From positions 248,001-312,000 of the forward strand of contig CDRNVI010000087.1 of the NCBI GenBank assembly GCA_977017575.1: a stretch of DNA of 64,000 nucleotides, written 5' to 3'. This stretch comes from Paramoeba atlantica. Taxonomy: Eukaryota > Discosea. This document shows, one piece after another, positions 20,226 through 30,188 of this stretch; position 1 is the first letter of the stretch, and every line of letters starts with the position of its first letter. Below the pieces are notes generated by a model that saw only the letters and a program-made list of their open reading frames with translations, was not told the DNA's origin and ran no database searches. The translations under genes and the position numbers were made by a program.

Positions 20226-20951
20226 ATGATGTTTTGCTCACTGCTTTCGGCTGATGTAACGGAACCGTTAAGAAAGGAAGCCCGAAAAGAAACGAACTCT
20301 TCTGACACGACGCTTTCCACAAGTAGTTCTAATGTGACTGGAAAATCTCGTCCATCCAAAGTCAGTGCCGTATCGTTACCCGTGGAGTACGATTTGATGA
20401 GACTCGTAGAAAACCCTCCACGCTCATGGTCCACCGATACTCCGGGATGTAGATGGGATGGGGTCAGATGTAACGACAAGGGCGACGTGATTTGGATGAA
20501 CTGGAGTGGCAGGATGGGCGAGGACAGTAGCAAGAAACTGCAAGGTCAGTTCAATGTAAAATATTTGCCGTACGAACTGAAACATTTACGCCTAACGGGA
20601 AATTCTCTGTCGGGTGAGTTTCCGTTCGATCAGTTGCCTCCGAAATTGGAAGACATTGACATATCGAGGAACCAGTTCACGGGTACTCCAGATTTTCGTC
20701 ATTTGCCACCCTTTCTAGTCTATCTTAATATGTCCGACAATAGATTTCATGGTCATATTGAATTTGATTTCGTGCACGAAAACTTGCGTCAAATGAGCTT
20801 AGCTTTTAATGCAGAACTTGAAGGCTTCCTAAAAATCAGAGACGAGATAAAGAATCTGTATTATACTGTAGCACGAACAAAGATTACAGTAAGCAATGGT
20901 GTGATGGTCCTAAATCGACCGATCGGGAGCGTTTGTGGAATATGTGGATGA
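20226..20951 (+). CDS. LRR protein, array copy 3
   Basis: Protein sequence identical to copies 1 and 2. No independent regulatory sequence is visible; the unit is a whole-unit duplicate. Confidence 0.8.
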   Translation: MMFCSLLSADVTEPLRKEARKETNSSDTTLSTSSSNVTGKSRPSKVSAVSLPVEYDLMRLVENPPRSWSTDTPGCRWDGVRCNDKGDVIWMNWSGRMGEDSSKKLQGQFNVKYLPYELKHLRLTGNSLSGEFPFDQLPPKLEDIDISRNQFTGTPDFRHLPPFLVYLNMSDNRFHGHIEFDFVHENLRQMSLAFNAELEGFLKIRDEIKNLYYTVARTKITVSNGVMVLNRPIGSVCGICG

Positions 20952-21615
20952 AGGTACGTTGATATCTACAGTGGGGAATAGGCACGGAAAACGTCAGCAT
21001 ACAAAAAATACTTCAACGGTTGCAAAGATATAATACATTGTGTTAGATGGGCCTATTTGAACAATAAATAGCGTTATAATAGGCGCAATAATGCTTCACT
21101 TTGACCATAAAATAATAATATAGTGTTAGTTTGAATATTATCTTGTTATTTATAAAAAATAATTACATATTCGCTTATTCTGAAAATTGGTAATGTAAAC
21201 GTTTGAACGGCGGCCATTCTCATGTATTGGTCGCTTTGCTCTTGCATAACTTCCGCATGCCACCTTTTCTTCATCACGCTTTTCAGAGGAATAAATTATT
21301 GTTCGGAGAATATTTTTTTCGGAGAATGGTTTACTGTTACTATTTTGTCAGGGCGCGGAATAACATCTAAACTGATATTTATACGGATATTTTCTTGGAT
21401 TTTTCCATGTTTTGTCTCATACTTCTCAAGACCATTAGAGCTACACTTTTTCCCCATACTTAAATTTAGCTTGTATTATTGCAACGCGCGATATTTTGTG
21501 CTTACCCATACAGTAATAGTCAACACAATAAGCTTAAAATATGATAATGACTAGTACAGTGATTATTTTCTGTATCTTTATTTTAAGAAATTTTATTTAT
21601 CCGTGCATTTAAAAA

Positions 21616-22796
21616 CAATTCAATGCTGACACACGCGACCCCTTCCCTCACGGCCTTCATCTTAGCTTCAATCCACCCGAAAAGGGTAGATTGAACCGGT
21701 AACCATTCTGTCCAAAGTTCTGCAGGTGTCAATGAGTATCGACGACTACGATAACTGTTTCATTTATCAGCGCCTTGATGCGTTGAATGATGATGTCTAC
21801 TGCATCTTGTGGGCTATACGCTTTTGCAACAGCACGTCCGACAGCGGTATTATCTGTTAAAATAAAAGCGACGGATGGATTGTGTGCCATCAACTGATTT
21901 TTCACAACCCTTTTTCGAAGGCTATAGCCTCGTCCATAGCAATCGGAAGTTCCTCCCCTTGCAAACTTTGATATTCAACACCTCTTTCATTTCTAAATAC
22001 TCCTCTTCGTAAGGCAGTAATCTCATCACTCAGAGTGTAAGTAGCCCAACGGGTAGGTGTGGGATCGACTGTTATGCTCAAAATAGAATCTTTTTATGTG
22101 GTATAGATGCGATTTTGCATGGGACCACAAAGGCTTTAATGACAATATCAAATGTTTCATAGAATCGACAGGACTCTTGATTTCGTCCAATTCCGCGTCC
22201 CAGTTGACCATTTTGCCAAGAGAACTCTGAGCTTTCGATGCTCTCCCGAGTCCTATACGGTCCGCTGCCACTACTGATCCCGCGAAGCGGTAAAAACCTA
22301 GGAGGCTAAAGTACGTACGAGGAGTGTATTTCATTGTTGTCCGCACTATTTGATGCCATGGTGGTAAGGGAGTTCAGCACACGCATATCTAATATCGCCC
22401 GAGCCTTTGATTCAGTTTTCAGCACGGCCAAATACTTAGATAGAACAGGTATTGTGCCAGTGGGGTTGCTTTGAAGTCCTCAAGAGCGCCACACGACGTG
22501 AGGTACGCCAAGTGCCGAAACCAACGTTTTCCGAATGTATTAGTTGTGTTCCGATGTATTAGTTGTGATGGGCAGTGGTTCCTTATTCTGAAGAGGGTCC
22601 CTATTCAGAAGGCTAGTCGCGTGCACTGTATAAGGTGTATTGGCTATGGATGTGCCAAGCTCAAATCTGCCACCTCCTACGGTTTTTAACTCCGCAAGAG
22701 GTATATCGTTGTCCGCTATTCTCCCGCGAACGCCGGCCGTTTCTTTGCTAGAGAACGAAACATGGTGCAAGACAATACCTGGACCCGAACTACGCG
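21616..22796 (-). mobile_element. Fossil reverse-transcribing element fragment, unit 4
   Basis: Same decayed copy; units 4 and 5 share a substitution near 22763 (CATGGTG instead of CATGATG), which groups these two units. Broken. Confidence 0.4.
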
Positions 22797-23147
22797 TACT
22801 ATCTAATTGTGCAAAGTCTCTCTTTTTGATTATTGAGCTCTCACGACACGAATTTTATACCCCCCCGGAAATTGGTGACCCCCCTGTATAGTTACTATAA
22901 ACTTTTTTTAAAAACTTTAAAAAGGTTCGGCGAAAGATTTTCGCCAAGTTGATATTTTAGTTAATTGTTTTTCCGGAAAAAAATCCGATCTTGGTGGACC
23001 CTTCCTGTAGATACCGGGGGGTTATTTGTTCACCTTTTCAGTAAGCGGTCGTAGTAAGTAGGTGCCTCCACAGTCATCCCAGTGTGAAACACAACCTGTA
23101 ATTGTACTTATTTACACTACTTCAAGGTTAGGTAAACATTGATTATT

Positions 23148-23873
23148 ATGATGTTTTGCTCACTGCTTTCGGCTGATGTAACGGAACCGTTAAGAAAGGA
23201 AGCCCGAAAAGAAACGAACTCTTCTGACACGACGCTTTCCACAAGTAGTTCTAATGTGACTGGAAAATCTCGTCCATCCAAAGTCAGTGCCGTATCGTTA
23301 CCCGTGGAGTACGATTTGATGAGACTCGTAGAAAACCCTCCACGCTCATGGTCCACCGATACTCCGGGATGTAGATGGGATGGGGTCAGATGTAACGACA
23401 AGGGCGACGTGATTTGGATGAACTGGAGTGGCAGGATGGGCGAGGACAGTAGCAAGAAACTGCAAGGTCAGTTCAATGTAAAATATTTGCCGTACGAACT
23501 GAAACATTTACGCCTAACGGGAAATTCTCTGTCGGGTGAGTTTCCGTTCGATCAGTTGCCTCCGAAATTGGAAGACATTGACATATCGAGGAACCAGTTC
23601 ACGGGTACTCCAGATTTTCGTCATTTGCCACCCTTTCTAGTCTATCTTAATATGTCCGACAATAGATTTCATGGTCATATTGAATTTGATTTCGTGCACG
23701 AAAACTTGCGTCAAATGAGCTTAGCTTTTAATGCAGAACTTGAAGGCTTCCTAAAAATCAGAGACGAGATAAAGAATCTGTATTATACTGTAGCACGAAC
23801 AAAGATTACAGTAAGCAATGGTGTGATGGTCCTAAATCGACCGATCGGGAGCGTTTGTGGAATATGTGGATGA
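23148..23873 (+). CDS. LRR protein, array copy 4
   Basis: Protein identical to copies 1-3. Its unit shares a substitution with unit 5, so unit 4 may be the link between the homogenised units and the diverged right edge. Confidence 0.8.
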   Translation: MMFCSLLSADVTEPLRKEARKETNSSDTTLSTSSSNVTGKSRPSKVSAVSLPVEYDLMRLVENPPRSWSTDTPGCRWDGVRCNDKGDVIWMNWSGRMGEDSSKKLQGQFNVKYLPYELKHLRLTGNSLSGEFPFDQLPPKLEDIDISRNQFTGTPDFRHLPPFLVYLNMSDNRFHGHIEFDFVHENLRQMSLAFNAELEGFLKIRDEIKNLYYTVARTKITVSNGVMVLNRPIGSVCGICG

Positions 23874-24537
23874 AGGTACGTTGATATCTACAGTGGGGAA
23901 TAGGCACGGAAAACGTCAGCATACAAAAAATACTTCAACGGTTGCAAAGATATAATACATTGTGTTAGATGGGCCTATTTGAACAATAAATAGCGTTATA
24001 ATAGGCGCAATAATGCTTCACTTTGACCATAAAATAATAATATAGTGTTCGTTTGAATATTATCTTGTTATTTATAAAAAATAATTACATATTCGCTTAT
24101 TCTGAAAATTGGTAATGTAAACGTTTGAACGGCGGCCATTCTCATGTATTGGTCGCTTTGCTCTTGCATAACTTCCGCATGCCACCTTTTCTTCATCACG
24201 CTTTTCAGAGGAATAAATTATTGTTCGGAGAATATTTTTTTCGGAGAATGGTTTACTGTTACTATTTTGTCAGGGCGCGGAATAACATCTAAACTGATAT
24301 TTATACGGATATTTTCTTGGATTTTTCCATGTTTTGTCTCATACTTCTCAAGACCATTAGAGCTACACTTTTTCCCCATACTTAAATTTAGCTTGTATTA
24401 TTGCAACGCGCGATATTTTGTGCTTACCCATACAGTAATAGTCAACACAATAAGCTTAAAATATGATAATGACTAGTACAGTGATTATTTTCTGTATCTT
24501 TATTTTAAGAAATTTTATTTATCCGTGCATTTAAAAA

Positions 24538-25718
24538 CAATTCAATGCTGACACACGCGACCCCTTCCCTCACGGCCTTCATCTTAGCTTCAATCCACCC
24601 GAAAAGGGTAGATTGAACCGGTAACCATTCTGTCCAAAGTTCTGCAGGTGTCAATGAGTATCGACGACTACGATAACTGTTTCATTTATCAGCGCCTTGA
24701 TGCGTTGAATGATGATGTCTACTGCATCTTGTGGGCTATACGCTTTTGCAACAGCACGTCCGACAGCGGTATTATCTGTTAAAATAAAAGCGACGGATGG
24801 ATTGTGTGCCATCAACTGATTTTTCACAACCCTTTTTCGAAGGCTATAGCCTCGTCCATAGCAATCGGAAGTTCCTCCCCTTGCAAACTTTGATATTCAA
24901 CACCTCTTTCATTTCTAAATACTCCTCTTCGTAAGGCAGTAATCTCATCACTCAGAGTGTAAGTAGCCCAACGGGTAGGTGTGGGATCGACTGTTATGCT
25001 CAAAATAGAATCTTTTTATGTGGTATAGATGCGATTTTGCATGGGACCACAAAGGCTTTAATGACAATATCAAATGTTTCATAGAATCGACAGGACTCTT
25101 GATTTCGTCCAATTCCGCGTCCCAGTTGACCATTTTGCCAAGAGAACTCTGAGCTTTCGATGCTCTCCCGAGTCCTATACGGTCCGCTGCCACTACTGAT
25201 CCCGCGAAGCGGTAAAAACCTAGGAGGCTAAAGTACGTACGAGGAGTGTATTTCATTGTTGTCCGCACTATTTGATGCCATGGTGGTAAGGGAGTTCAGC
25301 ACACGCATATCTAATATCGCCCGAGCCTTTGATTCAGTTTTCAGCACGGCCAAATACTTAGATAGAACAGGTATTGTGCCAGTGGGGTTGCTTTGAAGTC
25401 CTCAAGAGCGCCACACGACGTGAGGTACGCCAAGTGCCGAAACCAACGTTTTCCGAATGTATTAGTTGTGTTCCGATGTATTAGTTGTGATGGGCAGTGG
25501 TTCCTTATTCTGAAGAGGGTCCCTATTCAGAAGGCTAGTCGCGTGCACTGTATAAGGTGTATTGGCTATGGATGTGCCAAGCTCAAATCTGCCACCTCCT
25601 ACGGTTTTTAACTCCGCAAGAGGTATATCGTTGTCCGCTATTCTCCCGCGAACGCCGGCCGTTTCTTTGCTAGAGAACGAAACATGGTGCAAGACAATAC
25701 CTGGACCCGAACTACGCG
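24538..25718 (-). mobile_element. Fossil reverse-transcribing element fragment, unit 5
   Basis: Same decayed copy as in the other units. Broken. Its distal end is also present in the partial sixth unit at 27428-27540. Confidence 0.4.
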
Positions 25719-26069
25719 TACTATCTAATTGTGCAAAGTCTCTCTTTTTGATTATTGAGCTCTCACGACACGAATTTTATACCCCCCCGGAAATTGGTGA
25801 CCCCCCTGTATAGTTACTATAAACTTTTTTTAAAAACTTTAAAAAGGTTCGGCGAAAGATTTTCGCCAAGTTGATATTTTAGTTAATTGTTTTTCCGGAA
25901 AAAAATCCGATCTTGGTGGACCCTTCCTGTAGATACCGGGGGGTTATTTGTTCACCTTTTCAGTAAGCGGTCGTAGTAAGTAGGTGCCTCCACAGTCATC
26001 CCAGTGTGAAACACAACCTGTAATTGTACTTATTTACACTACTTCAAGGTTAGGTAAACATTGATTATT

Positions 26070-26801
26070 ATGATGTTTTGCTCACTGCTTTCGGCTGATG
26101 TAACGGAACCGTTAAGAAAGGAAGCCCGAAAAGAAACGAACTCTTCTGACACGACGCTTTCCACAAGTAGTTCTAATGTGACTGGAACATCTCGTCCATC
26201 CAAAGTCAGTGCCGTATCGTTACCCGTGGAGTACGATTTGATGAGACTCGTAGAAAACCCTCCACGCTCATGGTCCACCGATACTCCGGGATGTAGATGG
26301 GATGGGGTCAGATGTAACGACAAGGGCGACGTGATTTTGATGAACTGGAGTGGCAGGATGGGCGAGGACAGTAGCAAGAAACTGCAAGGTCGGCTCAATG
26401 TAAAATATTTGCCGTACGAACTGAAACATTTACACCTAACGGGAAATTCTCTGTCGGGTGAGTTTCCGTTCGATCAGTTGCCTCCGAAATTGGAAGACAT
26501 TGACATATCGAGGAACCAGTTCACGGGTACTCCAGATTTTCGTCATTTGCCACCCTTTCTAGTCTATCTTAATATGTCCGACAATAGATTTCATGGTCAT
26601 ATTGAATTTGATTTCGTGCACGAAAACTTGCGTCAAATGAGCTTAGCTTTTAATGCAGAACTTGAAGGCTTCCTAAAAATCAGAGACGAGATAAAGAATC
26701 TGTATTATACTGTAGCACGAACAAAGATTACAGTAAGCAATGGTGTGATGGTCCGAAATCGACCGAGCGGGAGCGTTTGTGGAATACATGGACCAAGGTA
26801 A
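26070..26801 (+). CDS. LRR protein, array copy 5 (diverged)
   Basis: 243 residues from the ATG at 26070. It differs from copies 1-4 at several residues: Lys to Thr in the linker (GTSRPSK), Trp to Leu in the cap (VILMNW), Gln-Phe to Arg-Leu (LQGRLNV), and a changed C-terminus (GIHGPR in place of GICG). The changes are missense, with the ORF kept, which suggests it remained coding while the array homogenised the others. Confidence 0.8.
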   Translation: MMFCSLLSADVTEPLRKEARKETNSSDTTLSTSSSNVTGTSRPSKVSAVSLPVEYDLMRLVENPPRSWSTDTPGCRWDGVRCNDKGDVILMNWSGRMGEDSSKKLQGRLNVKYLPYELKHLHLTGNSLSGEFPFDQLPPKLEDIDISRNQFTGTPDFRHLPPFLVYLNMSDNRFHGHIEFDFVHENLRQMSLAFNAELEGFLKIRDEIKNLYYTVARTKITVSNGVMVRNRPSGSVCGIHGPR

Positions 26802-26954
26802 GTTAATATCTGTAATGGGGAATAGGCACGGAAAACGTCAGCATACAAAAAATATTTCAACGGTTTCAAAGATATAATACATTGTGTTAGATGTCCCTAT
26901 TTGAATAATATAGCGTTATTTGAATAATATAGTGTTAGTTTGAATATTATAGTG

Positions 26955-27540
26955 TTATTTATAAATAGTGTTTACAGATTCGCATATTCTGAGGATTGGT
27001 AATGCAAACGTTTGATCGGGGCCATTCTCATGTATTGGTCGCTTTGCTCTTGCATAACTTCCGCATGCCACCTTTTCTTCATCACCCTTTTCATAGGAAT
27101 AAATTATTGTTCGGAGAATGTTTTTTCGGAGAATGTTTTACTGTTACTATTTTGTCAGGGCGCGGTATAACATCTAAACTGATATTTATACTGATATTTT
27201 CTGGGGGTTTTTCCATGTTTTGTCTCATACTTCTCAAGACCATTAGAGCTACACTTTTTCCCCATACTTAAATTTAGCTTGTATTATTGCAACGCGCGAT
27301 ATTTTGTGCTTACCCATACAGTAATAGTCAACACAATAAGCTTAAAATATGATAATGACTAGTACAGTGATTATTTTCTGTATCTTTATTTTAAGAAATT
27401 TTATTTATCCGTGCATTTAAAAACAATTCAATGCTGAAACACGCGACCCCTTCCCTCACGGCCTTCATCTTAGCTTCAATCCACCCGAAAAGGGTAGATT
27501 GAACCGGTAACCATTCTGTCCAAAGTTCTGCAGGTGTCAG
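26955..27540 (+). repeat. Partial sixth unit of the LRR array
   Basis: Matches the first ~590 bp of the unit, including the distal end of the fossil retroelement, then departs at about 27540. It shares variants with the left edge of unit 1 (CATCACCCTTTTCATAGG). Confidence 0.85.
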
Positions 27541-27904
27541 TGCTTATCGAACATCCAAAGAAGTACGTGAAAGCCAAAACGTATGGTGGTGAAAGTGGAG
27601 TGAGTGTAGTGACCCAAAAAGTAGTGAGTGTAGTGAGGTCACTACAGACCACCTCCAGGGTATGAATAATCCCCCTCGTCACCTGTTTCTTGATCAGATT
27701 CATCTGGAGAAGGTTTCCGAGTCTGACGCATTTATCAGATAATGATTTCTTCTCTCTCTTACTTACTTTATTCTTTTATTCAATTTTCCACAAAATAGGC
27801 AAAATACATGGAACCTGTTTAAACGTTTATAAAGAGTCAGGTTAGAGAACTTGAAAAACGCAGAGGAAACGTCGCAGAGGAAAGCAAATTAACCAATTTC
27901 TCTT
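27541..27904. other. Intergenic
   Basis: A GTAGTGAGTGTAGTG short repeat occurs near 27600-27635. I see no gene. Confidence 0.4.
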
Positions 27905-27910
27905 TGTTCC

Positions 27911-28776
27911 ATGATTCAGTTTTTGCAGTGTAGTGAACACCAAGAACCACTAAAGAAACGAATAAAGAAGGAAAGCGACCTGTCCACGGCTGCACCTACG
28001 GGAATCGCGTCCTCCACTAGAGGTACCCAGCCTGGGAAAGTAAAAGGCGCAACGTTCCCGCAAGAATACGACTTAATGCGACTTGTTGCTAATATCGTAT
28101 CATATCATGATCGTAATAATATGTGTAGAGAATGTATTTGAGGCACTAAATCCCGATCTTTTCCCCACAGGTGGATTCGCTTCACATTCTTGGAGTACAA
28201 ATACATCGGCATGTGAATGGATGGGCGTAAAGTGTGATGAAAATGGATTTGTTCGTGAAATTCAATGGTCGAATCTCGGTCTTACTGGTGGGTGGAAGTT
28301 CAAATTTTTGCTCTCAACGTTAATACAATTTTCCGTTGGACAAAACTTTCTGTCTGGTGACTTTTGTGTTGAATATTTGCCTCCCGCTTTGGAAAAGCTT
28401 GCTATTAACAACAACAAATTTACAGGAACCCTTGATTTACAGAAATTACCGGCTTCTATTATATATTTTGACGTTCGTTGCAACTCGCTAAAGGGTCATG
28501 TTTCTTTTCATTCCCTGCCGCCTCATCTGAAAACATTTTTTAACATTGCTCAATAATATTTCAGGGAAAGTTGATTTTTCTGCGCTTTCTACTTCATTGA
28601 AGAATTTTGGTGTTTGTGGATGCGATCTTGAAGGAACGTTTGATGCCAATTTGAAAGATTTTTATTACAGTGTAAGTCTTACAAATATTACCGTGATCAA
28701 CGACGGGCTTTCCCGCTCGGAACCAAAAGAAGAAGAAGAGATTCAGATAGTGGAGGTTAATATGGTACATGTGTAG
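27911..28776 (+). pseudogene. LRR gene with an intron-like gap and a frameshift
   Basis: Starts MIQFLQCSEHQEPLKKRIKK, then FPQEYDLMRLVANI (ends near 28094). The cap, SWSTNTSACEWMGVKC, resumes at about 28190 in another frame. LRRs follow (LEKLAINNNKFTGTLDL, LPASIIYFDVRCN). A second frame change lies at a T run near 28535, after which NNISGKVDFSALS continues to the stop at 28776. The first gap ends in a polypyrimidine tract and CAG, so it could be a cis-spliced intron; the second looks like a single-base frameshift. Either a pseudogene or a gene with one intron and one sequence error. Confidence 0.65.
28109..28171 (+). other. Candidate cis-intron in LRR gene
   Basis: Begins at a GT in CATGATCGTAATAATATG and ends TTTTCCCCACAG. 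Removing about 63 bp from the GT near 28109 joins the YDLMRLVANI exon to GFASHSWSTNTSACEW in frame. Other donors in the gap are possible. Cis-introns are very rare in kinetoplastids but occur in diplonemids and euglenids. Confidence 0.35.
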
Positions 28777-28843
28777 CAATTTTCATCCTCCCGTGGATGG
28801 GGACCCCATGTCGGGGGTTATTTATATTGGTTCGATAGAAATA

Positions 28844-29286
28844 AAGGGGGGGCTCGTCTATTGTTGGCAACTTTTTTTTTGCCAACAATAGCCGATTGCC
28901 AACAATAGATGATACAATACCCCCCTTAACCAACAATAGATGGAACGGCAATAACATCATCTATTGTTGGCAATCAAGGTAACTTGCACTACTTTTATCA
29001 CCTACACTACCGACAGCCCCCCTCACATACATACATAGTATGAATAGGGTCGAGGATACATACATCCTATGTATGTATCCTCGAAAAAGTGGAAAAAAGC
29101 GGTCTTAAGCGGATATTCCACCTAGGATGACAAGTCACCTAGTACCGATTTCGAGTTCATACATGGCTATGGTTCAAAACAAAATCAAAATTAATTAAAT
29201 GTCAACAATAGCCGATTGCCAACAATAGATGATTTTATTAGTTTGCCAACAATAGATGATTGCCAACAATAGACGCACCCCCCCTT
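28844..29286. mobile_element. 443-bp MITE with repeated TTGCCAACAATAGA motifs
   Basis: Inverted termini AAGGGGGGGCTCGTCTATTG (left) and CAATAGACGCACCCCCCCTT (right), flanked by TA (28842-28843, 29287-29288). The interior contains at least eight copies of TTGCCAACAATAGA or its reverse complement, clustered near both ends, which look like transposase-binding sites. No ORF. TA target and structure suggest a Tc1/mariner or pogo-dependent element. Confidence 0.8.
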
Positions 29287-29288
29287 TA

Positions 29289-29685
29289 GTTGAAAATAAA
29301 TAGAAGAGATTCTAATTGCATAGTTGGTTTAATATTAATTTTACATTGTATCACAGCAAGTACGTAACTTAAATTGTAAACACCAGTAATTGGATCTTAC
29401 TGAATGTTCGTCTTGTACAAGCGATCTCACCTTAGCCGTAAAAATATAGCCTACACATACAATTTAAATATTTTTATAACGAACGTTTACCAATTACAGT
29501 TCACTAACTGAAAACGTGTACAATTCGACGATAGAAAATATCAATTTAAGTTTTATTTATCTCCTACTTTCCCTATTCAGAGCCATGTAATGAACTTGAA
29601 AAGCCCCATGACCAAAAAATCCCCAGGAAGCCAGTGCTACGAAAGGCACCAGTTACTTCTACAAACACATTAGATATACTCTTAC
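29289..29685. other. AT-rich intergenic stretch
   Basis: No gene or repeat recognised. Confidence 0.4.
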
Positions 29686-30125
29686 ATGTTACGGGTTATA
29701 ACACAGTTTTATTTTGAAAGGACTTTACCTAATAATTTTACATATACGTTTTATATCCTTGAATCTCACATTATGGACGATGGGTCAGACCTCAGACGTG
29801 GAAAAGTACGCCGTGAATTATTACCACAGGAAAACGTACTTGAAGAATTTTTAAGAGGGGAAACACTTCGACATCCTACATGGATTACAGAAAAGAAACG
29901 ATTCTTTGGAGGCATCAAAAAGGTGTCTCCATGTACATGGAGAGGCATCACGTGCGACCCGGAAAATAATATCATCAGCATCATTGGGAGTTACGGCTCT
30001 CCGATCCTTGAAGGGAATTTAAGTTGGCGTGATCTCCCACCCACACTGGTCAGGTTGCAGTTACATCAGTACCCCAAACTTCGCGGCGTTATCGACTTGA
30101 CCAATTTTCCTCCATGTCTTAATCG
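29686..30125 (+). pseudogene. LRR gene, 5' part, interrupted by LINE copy 1
   Basis: From the ATG at 29686 (or the in-frame ATG at 29773, which gives MDDGSDLRRGKVRRELLPQE, more like its relatives). The cap is diverged: SPCTWRGITCDPENNIISI. Repeats follow, LPPTLVRLQLHQYPKLRG and VIDLTNFPPCLNR, where the LINE begins. The gene continues at 34869 (IKTGLSGTVTF). The LINE lies in the same orientation as the gene. Confidence 0.75.
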
Positions 30126-30153
30126 ATAAAGATACAGTTTCTGTACCTTGTTG
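30126..30153 (+). other. Spliced-leader-like motif at 5' end of LINE copy 1
   Basis: The element begins ATAAAGATA followed by CAGTTTCTGTACCTTGTTG. The 3' half of kinetoplastid and diplonemid spliced leaders has the form AGTTTCTGTACTTTATTG, so this matches at 15 of 18 positions. It is joined directly to the LINE 5'UTR, as in a trans-spliced mRNA. Confidence 0.85.
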
Positions 30154-30188
30154 CTTGTTGTTTTTTTTTTCTAAACTGTATCTCCAAC

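Larger units (their letters stand above)
12380..27540 (+). repeat. Tandem array of five 2,922-bp units, each with an LRR gene
   Basis: Units start near 12380, 15302, 18224, 21146 and 24068 (TTATTTATAAAAAATAATTA). A diverged partial sixth unit runs about 26955-27540. Each unit contains, in order: about 460 bp AT-rich non-coding DNA, a fossil retroelement pol fragment (minus strand), a short C-run-bordered MITE-like piece, and an LRR gene on the plus strand. Units 2 to 4 differ by only a few substitutions. The left edge of unit 1 resembles the right partial unit more than units 2-5, as expected from unequal crossing-over. Collapse or expansion during assembly cannot be excluded from sequence alone. 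Confidence 0.95.

Noticed and set aside
30126-30153. SLACS/CRE-style insertion into a spliced-leader gene
   Set aside because: A site-specific insertion would leave SL gene sequence on both sides. Here the motif is only at the element's 5' side and the flanks are LRR or protease coding sequence.
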